This document shows positions 1 to 6,867 of a stretch of DNA of 14,597 bases, one piece after another (positions within the stretch are counted from its first letter, which is position 1; every line of letters starts with the position of its first letter). The notes under the pieces were generated by a model, which worked only from the letters and a program-made list of their open reading frames with translations, did no database searches and was not told the DNA's origin. A program made the translations under genes and the position numbers. The stretch spans positions 1-14,597 of the forward strand of contig JBEVJK010000119.1 of the NCBI GenBank assembly GCA_040510195.1. The letters are read 5' to 3'. Source of the DNA: JBEVJK01 sp040510195 (GTDB lineage: Bacteria > Pseudomonadota > Alphaproteobacteria > Rhizobiales > Rhizobiaceae).

Positions 1-545
1 CGCTTTTCGCCGCGCCGGCCGCGCCGCGCGAACGCGCCGCCGCGGGCGGCGAGGCCGGCGCCCGCCTGCGCCCGCTGGGTGCTCTGGGCCGCGGCGCCGG
101 CGGCCACCGCTCCGACGCCCAGCAGGGCCGACACGATCGCCATGGTCTGGGCGCGGGCCAACTGCTGGCGCATGCGCTCCTGGTGGCCGCCGGCGATGTG
201 GCCGGCCTCGTGCGCCAGGACGCCGATGATCTCGTTGGGCGTTTCGGCCTGGAGCAGCGCGCCGGTGTTGATGAAGATGCGCCGGCCGGCGACGAAGGCG
301 TTGAAGCGGCTGTCATTGACCAGCACGATCTCGATGTTGGCCTTGGACAGGCCGGCGGCCTGGAGGATTGGCCGCGCATAGTCGCGGACCAGCGCCTCGA
401 TCTCCGCGTCGCGGACGATCGGCACCCGACCCTGGGCTGCGGCCAGCGTCGGTGCGGCGAGGGTCATCGGGAAAGCGACCGCGGCCGCAAGCGCGACGCG
501 CAACGTGACGGCCAAAGAAGCGGAGCGGAACGAGGCTGTCGGCAT
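1..545 (-). CDS. M48 family zinc metalloprotease (BepA/YfgC-like), 5' part only
   Basis: The first 181 codons of a secreted zinc metalloprotease; the gene runs off the left edge. Residues 1 to about 37 look like a signal peptide: Arg residues at 7 and 16, a hydrophobic Ala/Leu/Val stretch, then an AAA-Q cleavage-like site near residue 37. The M48 zinc motif HEAGH lies at residues 112-116 (bases 198-212) and is followed by IAGGH, the form seen in periplasmic BepA/YfgC-type enzymes. A hydrophobic Ala/Gly/Val segment follows at about 131-145, as in this family. The third zinc ligand (a Glu further on) and any TPR repeats lie beyond the window. In the family, such enzymes act in the periplasm on misassembled outer-membrane proteins; that role is inferred here. 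The ATG at 545 has a GGAG-like ribosome site about 7 bases upstream. The gene is divergent from the aminotransferase across a 151-base gap. Confidence 0.88.
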   Translation of the reverse strand, partial: MPTASFRSASLAVTLRVALAAAVAFPMTLAAPTLAAAQGRVPIVRDAEIEALVRDYARPILQAAGLSKANIEIVLVNDSRFNAFVAGRRIFINTGALLQAETPNEIIGVLAHEAGHIAGGHQERMRQQLARAQTMAIVSALLGVGAVAAGAAAQSTQRAQAGAGLAARGGAFARRGRRGEK

Positions 546-696
546 GGCGGCTCCACTGGTAAAGGAGGTCGGCACCGTTGAAAAGCGGCCCCGGCGCGGA
601 TCATGACCTTGTGATCCCCATACCAATCGGGCATTTGTGCGGCGTCGCCGGCGGCGTCGGCTGCCCATCCGCCCCGAGAGACCGGAAAGGACAGGC

Positions 697-1845
697 ATGG
701 CGAATACGCTTTCGCGACGCGGCGACGTCGAGCCGTTCCACGCCATGGACGTGCTGGCGGAGGCCAACAGGCTGAAAAGCCTTGGCCATCGGGTGATCTC
801 GATGGCAGTCGGCCAGCCTTCGGACCCGGCGCCGCGAGCCGTCAGGGACGCCGCGGCGCGGGCGCTGGCCGACGGGCGCATCGGCTACACCGACGCGCTC
901 GGCCGCGTCTCCTTGCGAGAGGCGATCGCCACGCACTATGCGGATCACTACGGGGTCGCGGTCTCGCCGGGGCGAATCGCAGTGACGACCGGCTCCTCAG
1001 CCGCCTTCAACCTGGCCTTCCTGACGCAGTTCGACGTCGGCGACCGGGTGGCGATCGCCGCACCCGGCTATCCGGCCTATCGCAACGTCATGGCCGCTCT
1101 GGGCCTCGAAGTGGTGGAGATATCGCTCGAGGGCGCGGGCTATCTAAGCGCCGCACATGTGGCCGAGACGCATCGGGAGCGGCCGCTGAAGGGTGTCCTG
1201 TTCGCCAGCCCGGCCAACCCGACCGGGGCGCTGATCCCGCCTGCGGAGCTCGGGAGGCTGGTGGATCTGGCGGCGGAGCTCGACATCTCGGTGATCTCCG
1301 ACGAGATCTACCACCGGCTGGTCTATGCGGGGCGCGACACGACCGCGCTCGCCTTCGGCGACCAGGTGACGGTCATCAACTCGTTCTCGAAATACTACTG
1401 CATGACCGGCTGGCGCATCGGCTGGATGGTGCTGCCCGAGGCGCTGGTGCGGCCGGTGGAGCGGGTGCAGCAGAGCCTCTACATCTCCGCCCCCGACCTG
1501 TCGCAGATCGCAGCGACGGAAGCGTTCGGGGCGACGGAGGAGCTCGAGGCCGTGAAGGCTCGCTATGCCGCCAACCGGGCGTTCCTCATCGACCGGCTGC
1601 CGCAGCTGGAATTGCCGATCGCGGCCCCCATGGACGGCGCCTTCTACGCCTATGCCGACGTGTCCCGTCTGACCAACGACAGCATGGCTTTTGCCAGGCG
1701 CATGCTGGCCGAGGCGCATGTCGCGGCGACGCCCGGCCACGACTTCGATCCGCGCGCCGGGCATCGCTTCATGCGCTTTTCCTATGCCGGAAGCCCGGAG
1801 GAGATGGCGGAGGCGGCCGACCGCCTCGCGCATTGGCTCAGATAG
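697..1845 (+). CDS. Class I/II pyridoxal-phosphate aminotransferase
   Basis: A 382-residue fold-type I PLP aminotransferase of usual length. Visible family residues are the NPTG motif at Asn174-Gly177 (cofactor and substrate contact), Asp202 and Tyr205 in SDEIYH (pyridine nitrogen and O3' contacts), the Schiff-base Lys232 in SFSKYY followed by TGWRIGW, and Arg360 in FMRFSYAG, the usual alpha-carboxylate-binding arginine. It is cytosolic and moves an amino group between an amino acid and a 2-oxo acid. The substrate cannot be fixed from sequence: aspartate, aromatic or alanine-type enzymes all fit. The ATG at 697 was chosen because GGAAAGGACAG ends 2 bases before it (AAAGGA core about 6 bases upstream). 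A GTG at 637 in the same frame would add a run of arginines with no ribosome site. The stop codon is 7 bases from the convergent rne stop. Confidence 0.93.
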   Translation: MANTLSRRGDVEPFHAMDVLAEANRLKSLGHRVISMAVGQPSDPAPRAVRDAAARALADGRIGYTDALGRVSLREAIATHYADHYGVAVSPGRIAVTTGSSAAFNLAFLTQFDVGDRVAIAAPGYPAYRNVMAALGLEVVEISLEGAGYLSAAHVAETHRERPLKGVLFASPANPTGALIPPAELGRLVDLAAELDISVISDEIYHRLVYAGRDTTALAFGDQVTVINSFSKYYCMTGWRIGWMVLPEALVRPVERVQQSLYISAPDLSQIAATEAFGATEELEAVKARYAANRAFLIDRLPQLELPIAAPMDGAFYAYADVSRLTNDSMAFARRMLAEAHVAATPGHDFDPRAGHRFMRFSYAGSPEEMAEAADRLAHWLR

Positions 1846-1852
1846 CGACGGC

Positions 1853-4744
1853 TCAGAAAAAGCTCCGACGCTGCCACCAGCCGGCCTTCTTGGGCTTGTT
1901 CTCGGCCGGCGGCGCAAGATCCTCTTCGGCCTCGGCCGAGGAGACGACCGGTTCCGACGCTGCTTCGCCGGCTTCGCTGCGGCGCCGCGAGGTGCGTCGG
2001 GCGGGACGCTCCGCCTCGGCGGCACCGGCTTCCGGGGCCTCGATGACCGGTTCGGAGGGGCGGGCAGCGGGCGCGATCGGCTCGGCGGCGCGCGCCACCG
2101 GTTCGGCGGCAGACCCGGCTTCGCTCGATTCGGCCGCAGCAGGCGCGGCCTTGGCGCGGCTGCGCCGAGGCTTCTTGGCCGGCGGAGGCGCAAGTTCTGC
2201 GGCGTCGACCTCGGGGGCGGCAATCGTTGCCGGCTCCTCGACGGTCTCGAAGGTCGCAACGATCCCTTCGATCTCGGCTGCGTCAGCCGCCTCGGTCACG
2301 TCGGCGACGCCCGCTTCGTCATGGGCCTCCTCGTCGCGGCGGTTGCGCTTGCCACCACGCTTGCCGCGCCGCCGCTTCTTCTGCTCGCCCGCCTGCTCGG
2401 AGCCGGCGTCCGCGGCATCGACGGCAGACGCGGCCGGCTGCTCCGCCTCGTCATAGGCCGGAAGGTCGCCCGGGACGCCGACCGTGCGGTCGTCGCCCGG
2501 TTCGGTCTCGCGATGCGCGTGCTGGGGCGGCTGGCCGTGCTCGTGCTCGCCGCGGTCGCGACCGCCGCGCCGGCGCCGGCGCCGTCGGCGCTTGTGGTCG
2601 TGGTGGCGCTCGCCGCCGTCACCGTGCCTGGGCTCGGGCGCCCGCTCGCCGCCATCGGCCTCGATGTCGTCGGCAACCAGGTCGTCGTCCACCTCGGGCT
2701 GCTCGTCCTCGACCTCGTCGAGGGGCAACGCCACGGTCTCGGTCCAGCCGAGCGGCTTCTCGGCGATGGCCCCGCGATGGATCGCATAGTGCTGGGCGCC
2801 GACCGTCTCGTCGGTCTCAAGCGTGATGGTGACGCCGAAGCGCGTCTCCAGCTCGACCAGCTTGCTGCGCTTGTGGTTGAGGACGTAGAGGGCCGTCGCG
2901 GCCGGCGTGCGCACGGTTATGTGGCTCTTGGAGTCCTTGAGCAGGAACTCCTCGATGGCTCTCACGACCAGCAGCGCCACCGAGGAATCCGAGCGGACGT
3001 GTCCGGTGCCGCCACAGTGCGGGCAGGGCTTCATGGTCGATTCCAGGACGCTCGCCCGGATCCGTTGGCGCGACATCTCGAGCAACCCGAAATGCGAAAT
3101 GCGGCCGACCTGGATGCGGGCGCGGTCGTTCTTGAGGCAATCCTTCAGCTTCTTCTCGACGGCCCGGTTGTTGCGGTTCTCCTCCATGTCGATGAAGTCG
3201 ATGACGATCAGGCCGGCGAGGTCGCGAAGCCGCAACTGGCGGGCGACCTCCTCGGCCGCCTCCAGATTGGTCTGAAGCGCCGTGTCCTCGATGGAATGCT
3301 CCTTGGTGGAGCGGCCGGAGTTGACGTCGATCGAGACCAGCGCCTCGGTCTGGTTGATGATGATGTAGCCGCCGGACTTCAGGGTCACCTGCGGTTGCAG
3401 CATGCGGTCGAGCTGGGCCTCGATGCCATTGCGGGCCAGTATCGGCGTGGTATCGCGATAGGGCTGAACCACCTTCGCGTGGCTCGGCATCAGCATGCGC
3501 ATGAAGTCCTTGGCCTCGCGGTAGCCGTCTTCGCCGGCGACCAGGATCTCGTCGATGTCCTTGTTGTAGAGGTCGCGCACCGAGCGCTTGATCAGGCTGC
3601 CCTCTTCATAGACGAGGGCAGGGGCGGTCGATTGCAGCGTCAGGTTGCGCACATTCTCCCATAGCCGCATCAGGTATTCGAAGTCGCGCTTGATATCCGC
3701 CTTGGTCCGGCTTTCGCCGGCCGTGCGCAAGATCACGCCCATGCCGTCCGGCACGCCGAGGTCCTGAACGACCTCCTTTAGCCGCTTGCGGTCCTGGGCG
3801 TTGGTGATCTTGCGGGAGATGCCGCCGCCGCGGGCGGTGTTGGGCATCAGCACGGAATAGCGGCCGGCCAGGGAGAGATAGGTCGTCAGAGCCGCGCCCT
3901 TGTTGCCGCGCTCCTCCTTGACCACCTGGACCAGCAGGATCTGGCGGCGCTTGACGACCTCCTGGATCTTGTAGTTGCGGCGCGGCGGCTTGCGCCGGCT
4001 GCGCACCTCCTCGAGGGCGTCCTCGGCGCCGACCGATTCGACCTCGTGCTCGTCGCCATTGGTCGCGTGGACCTCCTCGACGACGCCGCGCGCCTCGCTT
4101 TCGGAGGCTTCCGACGCCTCCGAGTCGGCCGCCTGATCGCCGAGCGGCTCGGAGATGACGTCTGCGTCGACCGCGGCGGCGATCGAGGTGCCGGTGTCTT
4201 CGTCGCGTGCCTCGACAGGCTCGTCGTCATCGTGGGCCTGGGCCGGCTCGGCGGACGAGATGGTCGGCTCGGCCTCGCCGACGGCCGCCTCGGATGCGTG
4301 GTCCTTGTCGGAGCCAACGGGCTCCAAGGCGTCCGCCTCCGCGCGCTTCTCGTCGCCGCGGCCGCGATTCTTGCCGCCACGCCGGCGGCGTCGGCTGCCC
4401 CTGTCGCGGCTGCCGCGCTCCTCGGCTTCGCCGTCCTCGTCTTCCTCCGCCCGAGCCTCCTCGGCCTCGGCGCGGAGCAGCGCCTGCCGGTCGGCGACGG
4501 GGATCTGGTAATAGTCGGGATGGATTTCGCTGAAGGCCAGGAAGCCATGGCGGTTGCCGCCATACTCGACGAACGCGGCCTGCAAGGACGGCTCCACCCG
4601 CGTCACGCGGGCGAGGTAGATATTTCCTTTGAGCTGCTTCTTGTCCTGTGATTCGAAATCGAACTCTTCGATGCGGTTACCGCGTACGACGACGACGCGG
4701 GTCTCCTCCGGGTGGGAGGCGTCTATCAGCATTTTGTTGGGCAT
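1853..4744 (-). CDS. rne: Ribonuclease E, degradosome scaffold
   Basis: A 963-residue endoribonuclease that cuts single-stranded AU-rich RNA in mRNA decay and rRNA/tRNA maturation. The S1 domain starts near residue 36 and is split by a charged insertion at about 91-255, rich in Glu/Asp with an Arg-rich patch at 118-130; it resumes at about 256-305. The DNase I-like catalytic region carries the two metal-binding aspartates: Asp473 in IDVNSGR and Asp516 in VIDFIDM. Their 43-residue separation equals that of E. coli Asp303/Asp346. The zinc link is Cys574-Pro-His-Cys577. From about 690 onward the protein is low-complexity, acidic with Arg-rich RNA-binding patches (eight Arg at 719-726, and a KKRRRGKRGGK stretch). 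It ends in GWWQRRSFF, with GWW at 955-957. The ATG at 4744 is preceded by GGGGAGAAAA (4751-4760). The gene is monocistronic here and divergent from amiC. Confidence 0.97.
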   Translation of the reverse strand: MPNKMLIDASHPEETRVVVVRGNRIEEFDFESQDKKQLKGNIYLARVTRVEPSLQAAFVEYGGNRHGFLAFSEIHPDYYQIPVADRQALLRAEAEEARAEEDEDGEAEERGSRDRGSRRRRRGGKNRGRGDEKRAEADALEPVGSDKDHASEAAVGEAEPTISSAEPAQAHDDDEPVEARDEDTGTSIAAAVDADVISEPLGDQAADSEASEASESEARGVVEEVHATNGDEHEVESVGAEDALEEVRSRRKPPRRNYKIQEVVKRRQILLVQVVKEERGNKGAALTTYLSLAGRYSVLMPNTARGGGISRKITNAQDRKRLKEVVQDLGVPDGMGVILRTAGESRTKADIKRDFEYLMRLWENVRNLTLQSTAPALVYEEGSLIKRSVRDLYNKDIDEILVAGEDGYREAKDFMRMLMPSHAKVVQPYRDTTPILARNGIEAQLDRMLQPQVTLKSGGYIIINQTEALVSIDVNSGRSTKEHSIEDTALQTNLEAAEEVARQLRLRDLAGLIVIDFIDMEENRNNRAVEKKLKDCLKNDRARIQVGRISHFGLLEMSRQRIRASVLESTMKPCPHCGGTGHVRSDSSVALLVVRAIEEFLLKDSKSHITVRTPAATALYVLNHKRSKLVELETRFGVTITLETDETVGAQHYAIHRGAIAEKPLGWTETVALPLDEVEDEQPEVDDDLVADDIEADGGERAPEPRHGDGGERHHDHKRRRRRRRRGGRDRGEHEHGQPPQHAHRETEPGDDRTVGVPGDLPAYDEAEQPAASAVDAADAGSEQAGEQKKRRRGKRGGKRNRRDEEAHDEAGVADVTEAADAAEIEGIVATFETVEEPATIAAPEVDAAELAPPPAKKPRRSRAKAAPAAAESSEAGSAAEPVARAAEPIAPAARPSEPVIEAPEAGAAEAERPARRTSRRRSEAGEAASEPVVSSAEAEEDLAPPAENKPKKAGWWQRRSFF

Positions 4745-4970
4745 TATGTCTTTTCTCCCCGGCGGCCGTGCGCAGGGCGAGGAAGGCCGGGAGCCTCCGC
4801 CTGTGACCTGCTTGCGACGTCCGTCCGGACAATTGGCGGTCCGCCGGCCGCTGCCGCCCAGGCGCGAATCGGAGACCGCCCGCCGCCGGGGTGGCGCGGG
4901 AACATCCGGTCTCTTCCATGATCGCGCGTGACTGCATCGCGTAACCTTGCAGAACCATTACATCCTAAGC

Positions 4971-4983
4971 CCGGCAAGGCCGG
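4971..4983. repeat. Small inverted repeat in the rne leader region
   Basis: CCGGC, loop AAG, GCCGG: a perfect 5-base stem with a 3-base loop, 25 bases before the terminator-like hairpin at 5009. It could form in a plus-strand small RNA or in the rne leader. Such short GC stems also arise by chance in DNA of this composition. Confidence 0.3.
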
Positions 4984-5008
4984 ACCAGCTCTTTGCTCTT
5001 GACGAGCC

Positions 5009-5039
5009 CGGCGCGGGTGTGCCGACCCGGGCCGTTTTT
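5009..5039 (+). terminator. Intrinsic-terminator-like hairpin with no obvious upstream + strand gene
   Basis: Read on the plus strand, 5009-5018 pairs with 5025-5034: nine pairs and one G-G mismatch around a 6-base loop (GTGCCG). Five T residues follow at once (5035-5039). An alternative fold pairs GCCCGG (5006-5011) with CCGGGC (5027-5032). The shape fits a rho-independent terminator for a plus transcript, yet the nearest upstream gene, rne, is on the other strand. On the minus strand the same DNA would be a hairpin preceded by AAAAA in the rne leader, without a U run after it. Confidence 0.45.
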
Positions 5040-5203
5040 CCTCACGCTCAGGGCTCCCGAGTGCCGGGAAACGCCTGGAAGAAATCCTTCGGGGCACCGC
5101 GGCCGATCGCATTTCTGCGACGGGAACCGGAGTGTTCGCCAGACCTGACAGATGACGAGGCGGGTCGGACACCGGTTCCGAGCATTGCGGTGATCCAGCG
5201 TCG

Positions 5204-5232
5204 CTTTTATGATCTGCCGCGCGGTATGGCAA
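5204..5232 (-). promoter_or_regulatory. Candidate sigma-70-type promoter for rne
   Basis: On the minus strand TTGCCA (5232-5227, five of six matches to TTGACA), a 17-base spacer, then TAAAAG (5209-5204, four of six matches to TATAAT). Transcription would begin near 5197, leaving a leader of about 450 bases before the rne ATG at 4744. In E. coli the rne leader is also several hundred bases long and is the target of autoregulation by RNase E; the same role here is inference. Confidence 0.4.
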
Positions 5233-5292
5233 CCCTGTTTCGCGCGGCCAAGCGAGCGATCGCTCAACGGAATATGGGGATGAAAGGGTTGC

Positions 5293-5323
5293 TTAACCAT
5301 AGGCGGCTACCACTTGTTAAAAT
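5293..5323 (+). promoter_or_regulatory. Candidate CtrA-controlled promoter of amiC
   Basis: TTAACCAT (5293-5300) matches the CtrA half-site described in alphaproteobacteria. It sits over the position where the -35 would be for TAAAAT (5318-5323, five of six matches to TATAAT); the natural -35 hexamer there, AACCAT, is a poor match. This arrangement is typical of activator-dependent CtrA promoters. A second TTAA occurs at 5317-5320. The leader to the amiC ATG would be about 70 bases. Confidence 0.4.
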
Positions 5324-5383
5324 CTCCCGCCACAGTGCGAAGGGCGGTTTTGCGAGGGTCTCCGGCGAGAGGCGGAGGAGCGG

Positions 5384-5391
5384 GGAGGTGA
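5384..5391 (+). promoter_or_regulatory. Strong ribosome binding site of amiC
   Basis: GGAGGTGA is a full match to the anti-Shine-Dalgarno end of 16S rRNA and lies 7 bases before the ATG at 5399. It decides this start codon. Confidence 0.75.
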
Positions 5392-5398
5392 CGACGGA

Positions 5399-6646
5399 AT
5401 GACGGGGCAGGCGCAGACTTTCCGGTGGCTGGGGGCGATCCGGTTCCTCGGGATCGTTGCCGGGCTCGCGGCGACCGTGCTTGCCGGGCTCGTCGCCCAG
5501 CCGGCGGTGGCCGCCGAGCCGCTCCAGGCGCGCGAATACAAGATGGCCGGCGATGACAACCGCATGCGCGTCGTCCTGCAGTTCGACCGCGAGCCCGAGC
5601 CGAAATGGTTCCTGCTGCGCGGGCCGCACCGGCTGGTGATCGATTTCGCCGAGACCGAGATGACGGCCGACCCTCGCGAGCTCAAGGCACGCGGCATGAT
5701 CGACGACGTGCGCTTCGGCAATGTCGGGGAAGGCCGCTCGCGGCTGATCCTGGCCGCCAAGGGACCGTTCGAGGTCGAGCGGCTGGACGTGCTGGCGAAC
5801 GAGACGTCGCCCGGCTACCGCCTGGTGGCCGACCTGGTGTCGACGTCCGAAGGCGGGTTCGAGGCGGCGCTGGCGGAGCAGGCGGCGACCACGGGGTCGA
5901 CAGGCGAACCGCAGGAGGCCGCCGCGCCGAGCAGCGTAACGCCGAACCCGGACAAGCGCTTCACCATCGTCATCGATCCCGGACATGGCGGAATCGACGG
6001 CGGTGCCGAGGGCGTGCATGGGACGGTCGAGAAGGCCGTCACCCTCGCCTTTGCGCAGGAGCTCAAGAAAAAACTTTCGAAATCCGGCGCCTACGACATT
6101 TTGCTGACACGCGAGCGGGACGATTTTCTGCGCCTCGACGAGCGGGTGCGCTTCGCCCGTGAGCACGCCGCCGACCTTTTCATCTCGATCCATGCCGACA
6201 CCATCCGGTTGAAGGGCATCCGCGGCGCCACGGTCTACACGGTTTCGGACCGGGCGTCCGATGCCGAGGCAGCAGCGCTCGCCCAGCGCGAGAACCTGGC
6301 CGACCAGCTGGCCGGCATCGAGATCGAGGAGGAAAACCACGAGGTCGCCGATATCCTCGTCGATCTGGTGCGGCGCGAGACGCATTCCTTCTCGATCCGC
6401 TTCGCGCGCTCTCTCGTCGGCGAGCTGTCGACCTCCGTCGAGCTGATCAAGAACCCGCATCGCTCGGCCGGCTTCAAGGTGCTCAGGGCACCCGACGTGC
6501 CGTCCGTTCTGGTCGAGCTCGGCTATCTCTCCAACGCCAAGGACGAGGCCCAGCTCATCGATCCCGACTGGCGCGACAAGGCGGCGGAGCGCATCTCGGC
6601 GGCCATCGCCCTGTTCGCGGCGGAGCGCACCGCCACCGGCGGGTAG
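5399..6646 (+). CDS. amiC: N-acetylmuramoyl-L-alanine amidase with AMIN domain
   Basis: A 415-residue periplasmic zinc amidase that cuts the bond between N-acetylmuramic acid and the stem peptide so daughter cells can separate. Residues 1-39 form a signal peptide ending AVAA. An AMIN domain follows at about 43-150 (septal peptidoglycan targeting), then an Ala/Glu-rich linker, then Amidase_3 from about 187 to 408. Zinc ligands are His196 (DPGHGG), Glu211 (VEK) and His265 (SIHAD); the catalytic Glu is Glu373 in VELGYLSN. Between His265 and Glu373 is a long insertion with a Glu-rich helix (about 285-330). In AmiB/AmiC-type enzymes, including a Bartonella structure, this segment blocks the active site until an EnvC-like activator binds. 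The start is set by a perfect ribosome site. mrcA follows after 221 bases on the same strand, a logical pairing of wall cleavage and wall synthesis. Confidence 0.95.
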   Translation: MTGQAQTFRWLGAIRFLGIVAGLAATVLAGLVAQPAVAAEPLQAREYKMAGDDNRMRVVLQFDREPEPKWFLLRGPHRLVIDFAETEMTADPRELKARGMIDDVRFGNVGEGRSRLILAAKGPFEVERLDVLANETSPGYRLVADLVSTSEGGFEAALAEQAATTGSTGEPQEAAAPSSVTPNPDKRFTIVIDPGHGGIDGGAEGVHGTVEKAVTLAFAQELKKKLSKSGAYDILLTRERDDFLRLDERVRFAREHAADLFISIHADTIRLKGIRGATVYTVSDRASDAEAAALAQRENLADQLAGIEIEEENHEVADILVDLVRRETHSFSIRFARSLVGELSTSVELIKNPHRSAGFKVLRAPDVPSVLVELGYLSNAKDEAQLIDPDWRDKAAERISAAIALFAAERTATGG

Positions 6647-6656
6647 GGCCGGAGCA

Positions 6657-6675
6657 ACCCCCAGCTGTAAGGGGT
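6657..6675 (+). other. Weak stem-loop after amiC
   Basis: ACCCC (6657-6661) pairs with GGGGT (6671-6675) around a 9-base loop, and outer GGCC copies at 6648-6651 and 6676-6679 could extend it. There is no T run, so it is not a standard terminator; it may protect the amiC 3' end or be chance. Confidence 0.25.
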
Positions 6676-6689
6676 GGCCAAGCTCCCAC

Positions 6690-6725
6690 GAATCGTTGCG
6701 CATCGAGCACTGTTCGTGGTTAAAT
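6690..6725 (+). promoter_or_regulatory. Candidate mrcA promoter with an adjoining GANTC site
   Basis: TTGCGC (6696-6701), an 18-base spacer, then TTAAAT (6720-6725) form a plausible sigma-70-type promoter about 140 bases before mrcA. GAATC at 6690-6694, a GANTC site of the kind methylated by CcrM in alphaproteobacteria, lies one base before the -35. Confidence 0.35.
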
Positions 6726-6867
6726 GCCTGACGAACCGGATGGGCTCCGTCTTGCTGCCGCATTTTGCCCACAACGGCGCGACAAGAGTTGAACATACGG
6801 ACGGGGAGCCGGCAGCAGCCGGCCGCAGCCATCGTTGGCGGACCCCGATCCCTCGAGTGGAGCGGGT

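Larger units (their letters stand above)
4745..5398. other. 654-base divergent rne/amiC regulatory gap
   Basis: No convincing gene lies here. The gap holds a candidate rne promoter on the minus strand (5204-5232), which would give rne a leader of about 450 bases. On the plus strand there are small hairpins (4971-4983, 5055-5069), a terminator-shaped hairpin with a T run (5009-5039), and a CtrA-like box with an A/T-rich -10 in front of amiC (5293-5323). An open + strand frame of 151 codons crosses the gap and overlaps the amiC start by ATGA. It starts at a TTG without a ribosome site and runs through the hairpins, so I do not call it a gene. Confidence 0.6.

Noticed and set aside
637..697. GTG start extending the aminotransferase by 20 residues
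   Set aside because: It adds an Arg-run without family match; the ATG at 697 has a good ribosome site at proper spacing.
2567..2593. GC-rich GCCGGC-type DNA repeat inside rne
   Set aside because: It encodes the eight-arginine RNA-binding patch of RNase E and is explained by the protein.
1691..3664. 657-codon + strand open frame opposite rne
   Set aside because: The minus strand encodes RNase E with all catalytic residues; the + frame is a composition shadow.
4947..5402. 151-codon + strand frame overlapping the amiC start by ATGA
   Set aside because: TTG start with no ribosome site, passes through a terminator-shaped hairpin and the amiC promoter, and has no recognisable motif.
5264..6832. 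522-codon minus-strand frame opposite amiC
   Set aside because: The plus strand carries a complete AMIN-Amidase_3 protein with signal peptide and perfect ribosome site.
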